Of a stretch of DNA of 35,506 bases, positions 25,151 to 31,973 are shown one piece after another (position 1 is the first letter of the stretch; each line of letters opens with the position of its first letter). Origin of the DNA: Anaerolineaceae bacterium. Lineage in GTDB: Bacteria > Chloroflexota > Anaerolineae > Anaerolineales > Anaerolineaceae. Both the position numbers and the translations under genes were made by a program. The notes under the pieces are model-generated. The model was not told where the DNA came from and made no database searches. It worked only from the letters and a program-made list of their open reading frames with translations. The stretch covers positions 1-35,506 of the forward strand of contig JAFGXF010000073.1 of NCBI GenBank assembly GCA_016936755.1. The letters run 5' to 3'.

Positions 25151-25531
25151 ATGCCAAGACGTCATAGAGGTTGGGCGATGGGTGCAGGCGGGGGCGGCGG
25201 AAATCGACATTCCCCGCTGACGGTATCCATCCTGGAGCCGGCTCTGTTGATCATGATCAAGGAGAGACCGAGGCACGGCTATACCTTGCTGGCTGATCTT
25301 GAAAGCCTGGGGCTGGGCACCCTTCACCCCAGCGTGGTTTACCGGACCCTACGCGAGATGGAAGTCCTGGGTTGGATTCGCTCAGACTGGGACACCGGTC
25401 AGACGCAGGGCCCGCCGAGAAGGATCTACCAATTGACAGATCAGGGTGAAGGCGTCCTGAAAAACTGGCAGAATGAGCTGGACAAAACCCAGGATACGAT
25501 CCAGCAGTTGCAAAAACGGATTCAGTCATAA
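25151..25531 (+). CDS. PadR-family transcriptional regulator
   Basis: This is a 126-residue winged-helix protein. After a short basic/Gly-rich lead comes the PadR core (SILEPALLIMIKERPRHGYTLLADLESLGLGTLHPSVVYRTLREMEVLGWI, wing RRIYQLTDQG). It ends in a C-terminal helix for dimerisation (LDKTQDTIQQLQKRIQ). TGAGG lies upstream of the ATG. It heads an operon with two DUF5320-like genes and probably controls it; the ligand is unknown. Confidence 0.92.
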   Translation: MPRRHRGWAMGAGGGGGNRHSPLTVSILEPALLIMIKERPRHGYTLLADLESLGLGTLHPSVVYRTLREMEVLGWIRSDWDTGQTQGPPRRIYQLTDQGEGVLKNWQNELDKTQDTIQQLQKRIQS

Positions 25532-25545
25532 GGAAGGAGTGAGAA

Positions 25546-25752
25546 ATGCCTGGAAGAGATGGAACCGGACCGATGGGTAGAGGAGCTCGCACCGGCCGGG
25601 GGATCGGTAATTGTACTTCACCGGTTGCGGGTTACAACCAGCCTGCAAACGTTGGGCTGTATCAACCGAATAGCTGGGGTGGGCGGGTATGGAACGCCAC
25701 CTTTGGCCGCCTGTTTGGGCGCAGACGCCCGAATAGAAGATTTAACAGATAA
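25546..25752 (+). CDS. Small DUF5320-like GTGPMG-motif protein
   Basis: This 68-residue Gly/Arg/Asn-rich protein begins MPGRDGTGPMGRGARTGRG and has a single Cys (GNCTSP). It shares the opening motif with the next gene and with 15451-15762 but lacks their C-terminal coiled coil. GGAAGGAG is well placed before the ATG, 14 bases after the PadR stop. Function is unknown. Confidence 0.8.
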   Translation: MPGRDGTGPMGRGARTGRGIGNCTSPVAGYNQPANVGLYQPNSWGGRVWNATFGRLFGRRRPNRRFNR

Positions 25753-25765
25753 TAGGAGATATATT

Positions 25766-26032
25766 ATGCCTGGAATGGATAGAACTGGACCGTTGGGAAC
25801 CGGTCCGATCGGTAGAGGAATGGGACCCTGCGGCGGTGGTCAGGCTTTTGGCAGGGGCCGCGGGCGAGGTTTTGGCCGCGGATTTGGCTTGGGTTTGGGC
25901 AGGCTGCCGGCCGTGCTTCCAGTGGAAAATGAGAAGGAGATCCTGGAACAACAGAAAAGCTGGCTTGAGACCCAACTGGAGGCAGTTACCAGGCGGTTGG
26001 AGGAGTCTGGGGAGACAGACAAGAGCAAGTGA
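25766..26032 (+). CDS. DUF5320-like GTGP-motif protein with C-terminal coiled coil
   Basis: This is an 88-residue protein. It opens MPGMDRTGPLGTGPIGRGMG, followed by a low-complexity Gly/Arg/Phe stretch (about 30-48) and a charged C-terminal helix (EKEILEQQKSWLETQLEAVTRRLEE) predicted to coil. The C-terminal helix resembles that of 15451-15762. TAGGAG precedes the ATG 7 bases upstream. A longer frame open from 25559 has no support and overlaps the previous gene. It may act as a small scaffold; this is inferred only from composition. Confidence 0.82.
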   Translation: MPGMDRTGPLGTGPIGRGMGPCGGGQAFGRGRGRGFGRGFGLGLGRLPAVLPVENEKEILEQQKSWLETQLEAVTRRLEESGETDKSK

Positions 26033-26065
26033 TTAGGGTCTGATGGGCGATAAGATGAGACCGAG

Positions 26066-26096
26066 AGGGCGCAACATTGAGGTGCGCCCTTGCTTT
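26066..26096 (+). terminator. Intrinsic terminator of the PadR-DUF5320 operon
   Basis: AGGGCGCA (26066-26073) pairs with TGCGCCCT (26083-26090), and TGCTTT follows. It lies 33 bases after the last stop and just beyond the end of the convergent DsrE gene. Confidence 0.75.
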
Positions 26097-26116
26097 ACCA
26101 AGTAAAAACAAACCCG

Positions 26117-26482
26117 TTAAAACACGAAGACCTTGTCTGCTGCGATCGTCCAATCGGCGAGCAAGTCCAGGGATCCTACCTGGACTTTATCGATCAATGC
26201 GTCCAGCCCGAGACCTCGGGCTTTTTGGCAGGACCCTCAGGTAGCCACTTCGCCGCCGCGCAGGACGGCGACAGCCATGCGTTCAACATTGTAATACCCC
26301 TGGGGAGTCTCCTGGCCCTTGATGGCGCACTGCACAGCATCACCCAACAGGAAGACCCGCACGTGGGTCCCCTCGCGCTTGACCAGGTTCACAGCCAGGC
26401 GCAGGGCATTGTAGGGGCGTTCGTTACCATAAGGTCCGTCGTTGACAATGAACAGGTATTCTTTCGTCTTTTGAACTTCCAT
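26117..26482 (-). CDS. DsrE-family protein with an in-frame UGA, probable selenoprotein
   Basis: The frame opens with ATG 26482 (AAGGAG 8 bases upstream) and encodes a DsrE-like sulfur-carrier fold (EYLFIVNDGPYGNERPYNALRLA, VRVFLLGDAV). It meets TGA at 26239-26237 (codon 82). Beyond it, the same frame continues for 39 codons of typical DsrE sequence, GSCQKARGLGLDALIDKVQV, then SLDLLADWTIAADKVFVF, and stops at TAA 26119-26117. The UGA falls where relatives have the first Cys of a CxxC (CGxC), giving Sec82-Gly-Ser-Cys85. A hairpin fitting the bacterial SECIS rules follows. The total is 121 residues with Sec, a normal DsrE length. The alternative is a nonsense mutation, less likely because the downstream frame and hairpin are intact. 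It would act as a persulfide or redox carrier. Confidence 0.83.
26201..26239 (-). promoter_or_regulatory. Bacterial SECIS-like element following the UGA codon
   Basis: Just after the TGA, an RNA hairpin forms: AGCCCGA, loop GGUC, UCGGGCU (26222-26205), with a lower GUCC/GGAC helix (26234-26231 with 26204-26201) across a one-sided internal loop. The apical loop begins 21 bases after the UGA, within the known 16-37 window, and starts with GGUC, as in the E. coli fdhF SECIS loop recognised by SelB. Confidence 0.78.
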
Positions 26483-26505
26483 GTGTGTGTCTCCTTAATG
26501 CAGGG

Positions 26506-26514
26506 ATTCTACCA
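26506..26514 (-). promoter_or_regulatory. Extended -10 promoter of the DsrE selenoprotein gene
   Basis: TGGTAGAAT on the minus strand fits an extended -10 element, about 24 bases before the start codon. No clear -35 is visible. Confidence 0.45.
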
Positions 26515-26766
26515 AATTTGATTTGGGCGGAGCGGTTGAACCCGCCTGCCCTTGCCTGCCTTTATCCTTGGAGGGTTCTTCGCTCGATTAGGATTTCCAT
26601 GCCCCTCTTTTATATATTCAACGATAATGTCGTTAAAAAGCGACAGGATATATTTATGCACTTGGACAACCCATTGTTAACATTTGCCGGACGGATATTA
26701 TCGGTAATGATTTGGTCAACTTTTCAGCAGGTTGCTTTTTAGTTAATACTAAAACCATCTGGAATC

Positions 26767-26834
26767 TTGATTCTTTTTTGTGAGTGATAGTATGCGATAG
26801 CATACTATTGCAACCTATGGTAAACTATGGTAAA
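26767..26834 (+). promoter_or_regulatory. Promoter, perfect palindrome and tandem repeat before the HTH-PocR gene
   Basis: TTGATT (26767-26772) and TAGTAT (26789-26794), 16 bases apart, can act as promoter. The -10 falls in a perfect inverted repeat with arms ATAGTATGC (26787-26795) and GCATACTAT (26800-26808) around GATA. Two exact tandem copies of CTATGGTAAA follow (26815-26834). The palindrome shares the ATAGTA/TACTAT core with the XRE-cupin operators. The rest of the 26483-26845 gap holds no gene I can see. Confidence 0.62.
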
Positions 26835-26845
26835 CGCGTGCATAT

Positions 26846-27598
26846 ATGGACAATCTTCTCACCGCCAGGCAAGTCCAAGCTTTACTCAATGTTGACCGTA
26901 CGACGATATACCGTATGTTGAAAGATGGAAGATTGACCGGGGTTAAAGTGGGTCAACAATGGCGTTTCTCATCCCGAGAGGTAAATGATTTTCTTGTCTC
27001 AGGAGTAAACCACCCGACAGACGGTCTGTTTCCTGACCCTGTGAATATTTTGCCGCTTCTCTGTATGCAATCCATCCAGGATGTCTTTGCAGAGATTGCT
27101 GAAGTCGGGTCCATAATAGCTGACCGGGATGGCAACCCCATCACTCGCATCAGCAATTCGTGTGATTTTTGTAAGCTGATCCTGGGAAGCGAAGAGGGCC
27201 GCCAGGCCTGCATCAACTCCTGGAGCAAGCTGGCGGGGCAGAAAGATGCTGCGCCTGGATATCTTGCGTGTCATGCCGGATTGGAATATGCGCGTGCACG
27301 CATCGAATTAAAAGGAGAATTGATTGCCATTCTGATTGCGGGACAATTCTATTGCGACCAACCGGATCCGGCTGAGCAAGAACGTCGCTTAATACTGTTG
27401 GCAAAGAAATATCATATTAATTTGGATTTGCTTGGTCAGGCGGCGCAACAGATCTCCGTTCTGGATGAACAGATGAGCTCCAAGATAAGCGGGTGGTTGG
27501 AGCGGGTAGCCAAAACATTCGTTCAGGTTGGCTCCGAACGAGCCGATCTGGTGCACCGTCTACAACAAATCGCTGTAATGAGCGAGTACAAAGCCTGA
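26846..27598 (+). CDS. Regulator with excisionase-type HTH and PocR sensory domain
   Basis: This is a 250-residue protein. Residues about 1-52 form a MerR/excisionase-type helix-turn-helix (LTARQVQALLNVDRTTIYRMLKDGRLTGVKVGQQWRF). From about 68 a PocR domain follows: LQ-type helix SIQDVFAEIAEVGSIIADRDGNPI, then cysteines in NSCDFCKLI, EGRQACINSW and GYLACHAGLEYARARI, and IAILIAGQFYCD. PocR domains bind small hydrocarbon ligands or metal; the cysteine set could hold a metal or Fe-S centre. There is no clear Shine-Dalgarno before the ATG, so a leaderless or weakly translated message is possible. It lies directly before the TusA-Qmo operon and is its likely regulator. Confidence 0.87.
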   Translation: MDNLLTARQVQALLNVDRTTIYRMLKDGRLTGVKVGQQWRFSSREVNDFLVSGVNHPTDGLFPDPVNILPLLCMQSIQDVFAEIAEVGSIIADRDGNPITRISNSCDFCKLILGSEEGRQACINSWSKLAGQKDAAPGYLACHAGLEYARARIELKGELIAILIAGQFYCDQPDPAEQERRLILLAKKYHINLDLLGQAAQQISVLDEQMSSKISGWLERVAKTFVQVGSERADLVHRLQQIAVMSEYKA

Positions 27599-27752
27599 GC
27601 TTCTAGTATCCATATGGAGGTTACATTTTCAAAAAATTTTCCTGTAACTTATTTGCACTGGCTAAATATGTCCCATGGTCATCTTGAAAATAAAGATGCA
27701 GTGTACGCCAGAAAGAACTGCCAGTTTACATAATCTTTTATCGGATGCTGAG

Positions 27753-27799
27753 CAGGGTGTAAAAGGATCATTTCAAGCGCTAATTCCCATTACACCCTG
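27753..27799 (+). other. Leader hairpin upstream of tusA
   Basis: CAGGGTGTAA (27753-27762) and TTACACCCTG (27790-27799) are perfect 10-base inverted arms around 27 bases, ending 42 bases before the tusA start. It could be the PocR gene's terminator, a leader structure or a spaced operator. No T-run follows. The rest of the 27599-27841 gap shows no gene and no promoter I would defend. Confidence 0.5.
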
Positions 27800-27841
27800 A
27801 ACAACCACCGAATTATCTAAACCACATAAGGAGAATATCTC

Positions 27842-28096
27842 ATGACTATCGATGATTTGAATAGTATCCAGGCTGCAAAAACCATTGATGCACGCGCCAT
27901 GTCCTGCCCAGGTCCGTTGCTTGAAGCCAAAAAAAGCATTGGTGCCGTTAAGGTGGGCGAAGTGCTCGAAATATGGTCCGGCGATGCCAACACCAAGTCG
28001 GACCTGCCGATGTGGTGTGAAAAAGTCGGCCATGAATTCCTGGGAGCATTGCCTGCTGAAGGCTACGAGCGGCTTTTTATCCGCCGTTTGAAATAG
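27842..28096 (+). CDS. tusA: TusA-family sulfurtransferase
   Basis: This 84-residue protein has the TusA/SirA fold. The persulfide-bearing Cys is C22 in DARAMSCPGPLLEAKKSI, the family CPxP motif. A second Cys (PMWCEKVGHE) sits where several TusA homologues of sulfur oxidisers also have one. AAGGAG is well placed before the ATG. It leads the operon with the MvhD-like and HdrA genes, the context in which TusA delivers sulfane sulfur to Hdr-type complexes. Confidence 0.93.
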   Translation: MTIDDLNSIQAAKTIDARAMSCPGPLLEAKKSIGAVKVGEVLEIWSGDANTKSDLPMWCEKVGHEFLGALPAEGYERLFIRRLK

Positions 28097-28160
28097 GTAT
28101 TTAGGGACTGGCTTACATCAATCGATTAACAAGCCATCTCGTCCATACAGGAATATAGAA

Positions 28161-28598
28161 ATGTCATCCAACGTGACTGAAAAACAACCAAAAATTCTGG
28201 TCCTGGCTACACTAGCAGGCGGCTATGCTGGGGCTGATTCAACCGGGCAGGTGCACTCCGACTACCCGGCCAATACCTACATCCTCCCGGTACTGTGTCC
28301 GGTTATGTTTCCACCGGAGTTCTTCGTGCGTGCTTTTGAACGCGGCATCGATGGGATCATCATTATGTATAGCGGTACCGACAGCCCCTTCAAAGTTGAA
28401 GCAGATGGCACAGCTGCGCTTGTAAATAGCACATATGGATTGATGAAAGAGCGAAACATCGACATTCGACGCCTGCGACTGGCAGCCATCTGCACTGTTT
28501 GTGTCAAACCTTTTTTAAAGGAAATCAACCAGATGAACGACCTGTTGAAAGGTATTGGTTTCGTTAAAAGCGAATTATCCATCCGTGCTCAGGTATAA
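28161..28598 (+). CDS. MvhD-like (hydrogenase iron-sulfur delta subunit family) protein, cysteine-poor
   Basis: This is a 145-residue protein. YAGADSTGQVHSDYPANTYILPVLCPVMFPPEFFVRAFERGIDGIII follows the MvhD pattern that links HdrA to an electron donor. The cysteines of the normal [2Fe-2S] site are mostly missing: the CCNWC-type segment is LATLAGG here, and the GCHPGDCHY-type segment is YSGTDSPFK. Only a Cys in VLCPV and the late ICTVCVKPF pair remain. It may be a structural subunit replacing the MvhD-like tail of QmoB, which is absent from the HdrA proteins here. The first ATG (28161) is used; a Shine-Dalgarno is not obvious. Confidence 0.78.
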   Translation: MSSNVTEKQPKILVLATLAGGYAGADSTGQVHSDYPANTYILPVLCPVMFPPEFFVRAFERGIDGIIIMYSGTDSPFKVEADGTAALVNSTYGLMKERNIDIRRLRLAAICTVCVKPFLKEINQMNDLLKGIGFVKSELSIRAQV

Positions 28599-28609
28599 GG
28601 AGAATACCT

Positions 28610-29932
28610 TTGGAAAATTTCAATGTAGATACTCTGGTGATAGGTGGCGGGATTGCCGGGATGCAGGCGGCTCTGGATCTGGCCGATCAAGGTTTTCAGA
28701 CAGCCCTGGTTGATCATGAACCAACGATTGGTGGAAAGATGATCACCCTCAGCAAGGTTTTCCCGACACTGGATTGCTGTTCCTGCATCACCACCCCCAA
28801 AATGTCCTCGGTGGCCCACCATCCCAATATCCAATTACTAACCTATTGCGACCTTCAATCCATTCAGGAAAGTGATTCAGGCTTTCGTGTAGCTATCGTG
28901 CAAAAGCCCCGTTATGTGGATGCCCATAAATGCACCGGCTGTCGTAAATGTGAATACGAATGTCCCATTCTGATCCCCAACCCATATGATCGCGGCTTGG
29001 GGGCTTACCATGCCATTCGTGTCCCATTTTCGACCGCTGTCCCCCAAACCGCTGTTCTGGATATGGATAATTGTATCCTGTGTGGGAAATGTGAAAAAGT
29101 CTGCCCGACCCAGGCGGTAACCTTCACACAGAAACCGGAGACCTTTGAGGTCCAAACCAGGACAATTGTCCTGGCTTCAGGTTTCGAATTGACACCGTTG
29201 GAGGCTAAAAAGGAATATGGGGGCGGTCTCCTGCATAACGTCATCGATCCCCTGATGATGGAACGATTCCTGGCACCCACCGGACCCTACGGACGTGTCC
29301 TTCGACCTGGTGATGGCAAGGAGCCGACCTCCATCGCTTATGTCCAATGTGCCGGTTCGCGCGACCAATCCCTTGGCGTGGAATACTGCTCCCGGGTCTG
29401 TTGCATGTACGCCATCAAGCAAGCCATGCTGATCTCAGGTGCCCTCCCAATGGCCGAGATCACCATCTACTATATGGATATCCGCACCTTTGGCAAGGGC
29501 TACGAACAGTTCTATCAGAACGCCCAGGCTATGGGGGTGGAGTTCATACGTGGTAAAGTGGCTGCCATCCACGAAGATGATCAGCAGAACCCGGTCGTAA
29601 AAGTTGAATTAACAGAAGATGGCCGTGTCGTCGAACGGACCCATGACCTGGTTGTTTTATCCCTTGGCATGGTTCCCTCCCCGGGATCAGCCGGGATCCT
29701 GGAGTTGCCTCTTGGGGATGACAAGTTCATCAGCGTCCCGGCGCCAAATGCCAGGCCCTGTCACACCACCCGCCCTGGCATCTTCGTAACAGGTACCGCC
29801 ATGGGGCCGATGGATATCGTAGACAGCATCATCAGTGCCAGTTCGGCCGCAGCTGCCACCTCAGCCTACATCCGTGCTCATCAAAACGGTCAGGCTTCAC
29901 CCAAACCACAAGAAGAGGCAGTTTATGCCTGA
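28610..29932 (+). CDS. hdrA: HdrA/QmoA-like FAD and Fe-S flavoprotein
   Basis: This 440-residue protein starts at TTG with AAGGAG 6 bases upstream. The FAD-binding motif is VIGGGIAGMQAALDLA near the N-terminus. The HdrA cluster motif FPTLDCCSCITTPKM is at about 47-61. Two ferredoxin motifs follow, CTGCRKCEYECPI and CILCGKCEKVCPTQAV (about 107-170), then the rest of the thioredoxin-reductase-like fold (YVQCAGSRDQ, YCSRVCCMYAIKQA). Length and the lack of the HdrA N-terminal domain match QmoA. It overlaps the next gene by 8 bases. It probably pairs with the second HdrA and the membrane subunit as a quinone-linked complex. Confidence 0.92.
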   Translation: MENFNVDTLVIGGGIAGMQAALDLADQGFQTALVDHEPTIGGKMITLSKVFPTLDCCSCITTPKMSSVAHHPNIQLLTYCDLQSIQESDSGFRVAIVQKPRYVDAHKCTGCRKCEYECPILIPNPYDRGLGAYHAIRVPFSTAVPQTAVLDMDNCILCGKCEKVCPTQAVTFTQKPETFEVQTRTIVLASGFELTPLEAKKEYGGGLLHNVIDPLMMERFLAPTGPYGRVLRPGDGKEPTSIAYVQCAGSRDQSLGVEYCSRVCCMYAIKQAMLISGALPMAEITIYYMDIRTFGKGYEQFYQNAQAMGVEFIRGKVAAIHEDDQQNPVVKVELTEDGRVVERTHDLVVLSLGMVPSPGSAGILELPLGDDKFISVPAPNARPCHTTRPGIFVTGTAMGPMDIVDSIISASSAAAATSAYIRAHQNGQASPKPQEEAVYA

Positions 29933-31973
29933 GAAGAAAATTTCCAACAACGAAACACCCTCCTCTGAAAAGGTGCGCGTCGGTGTATATACCTGCCATT
30001 GCGGTGGTAATATCAGCCATGTCGTGCAATGCGAACGCGTAGCCAAGATGCTTGGTAAAATGCCAGACGTTGTCATTGCCCGAACTGACCCATCGTTCTG
30101 CTCTGATTCCGGGCAGGCGGTCATCGAGCAGGATATCAAGGAACTGGGCATCAATCGCGTTGTCATTGGCGCTTGTGCGCCCTCCTTGCATGAACAAACC
30201 TTCCGCAATACGGTTACACGTGCCGGCTTAAACCCATACCTGTATCATCATGTCGGCATTCGCGAACAGGACAGCTGGGTCCACCCCAATGACCCTGAAG
30301 GTGCAACCGATAAAGCGATCCGGCTGATGGCGGCTGGTCTGGCGAAAGCCCGACTTCTGACACCACTGGATCCGATCCGGTTGAAAGCTGAGAAACACAC
30401 CCTGGTCATCGGGGGTGGTGTGGCCGGTCTGCGGGCAGCTCTGGATATTGCTCATCAAGGAATTCGCGTGACGCTGGTCGAGAAATCACCATTCCTGGGC
30501 GGGCGTATGCCTCAATTGGAAAGCGTGTTTCCGACAGATGAGGAAGCCCGCCAATTGTTGAACAAATTAATTCAGGAAGTTACAGCAGAAGAAAGCATTA
30601 AGATCATAACCCAGGCTGAAGTTACCGGTCTTTCAGGCTACGTGGGTAACTACAATATCAGCCTGACCCAACACTCGCGCGGTGTCGATGGTGTAACGAC
30701 TGAAGCATTAATGGCCGCCTGTACACAGGAAACACCGGATGAGTTCAATTACAATCTGACCCAACGCAAAGTGATCTATCAGCCTTACCCGGGTTGTTAC
30801 CCACCCACCCCTGCTGTCGACTGGGAACATTATGATGGTAAACCATTGCAGGTTAATGGAAAACCGTTCCACTTAAAGGATGAACCACACAACATTGAAT
30901 TGACAGTCGGTGCCATCGTGATGGCAACCGGTTTTGACCCCTATGAGCCCCGCCAGGGTGAGTATGGCTATGACCAGATTCCCGAGGTGGTGACCCTGCC
31001 CCAGTTGATTCGTATCCTTTCCCGGATACCCAAAGGTGAGCCGCTGACCTGGAATGGTCACGCGGTCCGCGATCTGGTCCTGATCCATTGCGTGGGCAGC
31101 CGCGAACTGGATGGCGTCAACCAACCGCAAGCTGATGGTCAGGTGAATAATTACTGCTCGCGGGTTTGCTGTACGGCATCCCTGCATACAGCGATTGACA
31201 TGCGACAGCGCTTCCCAAATTTGAATATTTATGAACTTTACCAGGATATACGCACCTATGGCCGTGGTCATGAAGAGATCTACCGCCGCGCCCAGAACGC
31301 GATGGTGCGCTTCGTGCGTTACCATGGCACCGAACTTCCTGAAGTGTTGCCTGCCCCGGCGGGTGATACGCATCCGGTGCTTGTACGGGTTAAAGATTAT
31401 CTGACCCGTGGAAAAGAAATCGAAATGGGGGTGGATATGGTGGTGCTGGCGGTGGGTATGATGCCGCGTCAAATCGACGACCTGGTTAAGATGCTCAAGA
31501 TCTCGCGTGGCACCGATCGTTTCCTGTTGGAGGCCCATCCCAAACTGCGTCCCGTGGAGATGAGTGTGCGGGGTATTGTGCTGGCCGGGACGGCACAGGG
31601 GCCGATGAACATACAGGAAAGCCTGTCAGCCGCATCTGCAGCCGCGGCCAAGGTTGCCGTTCTGCTCGGGCAGGGACAGGTGGAATTACCTCCCTTCGTG
31701 GCACGTGTTGATGAATCCAAATGCAATGGTACCGGTGCCTGTGTGGAAGCCTGCCGGGAAGAGGGTGCGATTGCCATGCAAACCTTCAAAGAGAACGGAC
31801 GCGAGATTCGACGGGCGGTGATCACACCGGCCAACTGCACCGGTTGTGGTGCATGCGTGGGCGCCTGTCCCAACCGGGCAATTGACGTCCAGGCCTGGAC
31901 CCTGGGTCAGTACGAAGCCATGGTGGACGCCATTACGATGGAAATCCCGGCGATCCTGGAGAATGTATCATGA
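29925..31973 (+). CDS. hdrA: HdrA/QmoB-like FAD and Fe-S flavoprotein
   Basis: This 682-residue protein carries the HdrA N-terminal domain (VGVYTCHCGGNISHVV), then LVIGGGVAGLRAALDIA for FAD, HCVGSRELDG, NYCSRVCCTASLHTA, and a C-terminal ferredoxin. In the place of the usual FPTxDCxxC motif it has VFPTDEEARQLL, so that cluster is absent. The first C-terminal motif reads CNGTGACVEACREEG, with Thr at the second Cys position (perhaps a 3Fe-4S site); the second is complete (CTGCGACVGACPNRAI). It resembles QmoB, without its MvhD-like tail. I chose ATG 29925, overlapping the upstream stop by 8 bases; a longer frame to 29835 lies inside the upstream gene. Confidence 0.92.
   Translation: MPEKKISNNETPSSEKVRVGVYTCHCGGNISHVVQCERVAKMLGKMPDVVIARTDPSFCSDSGQAVIEQDIKELGINRVVIGACAPSLHEQTFRNTVTRAGLNPYLYHHVGIREQDSWVHPNDPEGATDKAIRLMAAGLAKARLLTPLDPIRLKAEKHTLVIGGGVAGLRAALDIAHQGIRVTLVEKSPFLGGRMPQLESVFPTDEEARQLLNKLIQEVTAEESIKIITQAEVTGLSGYVGNYNISLTQHSRGVDGVTTEALMAACTQETPDEFNYNLTQRKVIYQPYPGCYPPTPAVDWEHYDGKPLQVNGKPFHLKDEPHNIELTVGAIVMATGFDPYEPRQGEYGYDQIPEVVTLPQLIRILSRIPKGEPLTWNGHAVRDLVLIHCVGSRELDGVNQPQADGQVNNYCSRVCCTASLHTAIDMRQRFPNLNIYELYQDIRTYGRGHEEIYRRAQNAMVRFVRYHGTELPEVLPAPAGDTHPVLVRVKDYLTRGKEIEMGVDMVVLAVGMMPRQIDDLVKMLKISRGTDRFLLEAHPKLRPVEMSVRGIVLAGTAQGPMNIQESLSAASAAAAKVAVLLGQGQVELPPFVARVDESKCNGTGACVEACREEGAIAMQTFKENGREIRRAVITPANCTGCGACVGACPNRAIDVQAWTLGQYEAMVDAITMEIPAILENVS

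Noticed and set aside
26237-26482. Treating the DsrE gene as a complete 81-residue protein or a pseudogene with a nonsense mutation
   Set aside because: The frame continues intact to a natural C-terminus, the UGA lies on the redox-Cys position, and a SECIS-like hairpin with GGUC loop follows at the right distance.
30873-31538. 221-codon minus-strand frame opposite the second HdrA-like gene
   Set aside because: Antisense to a well-defined flavoprotein; His-rich composition comes from the reverse complement, with no start signal.
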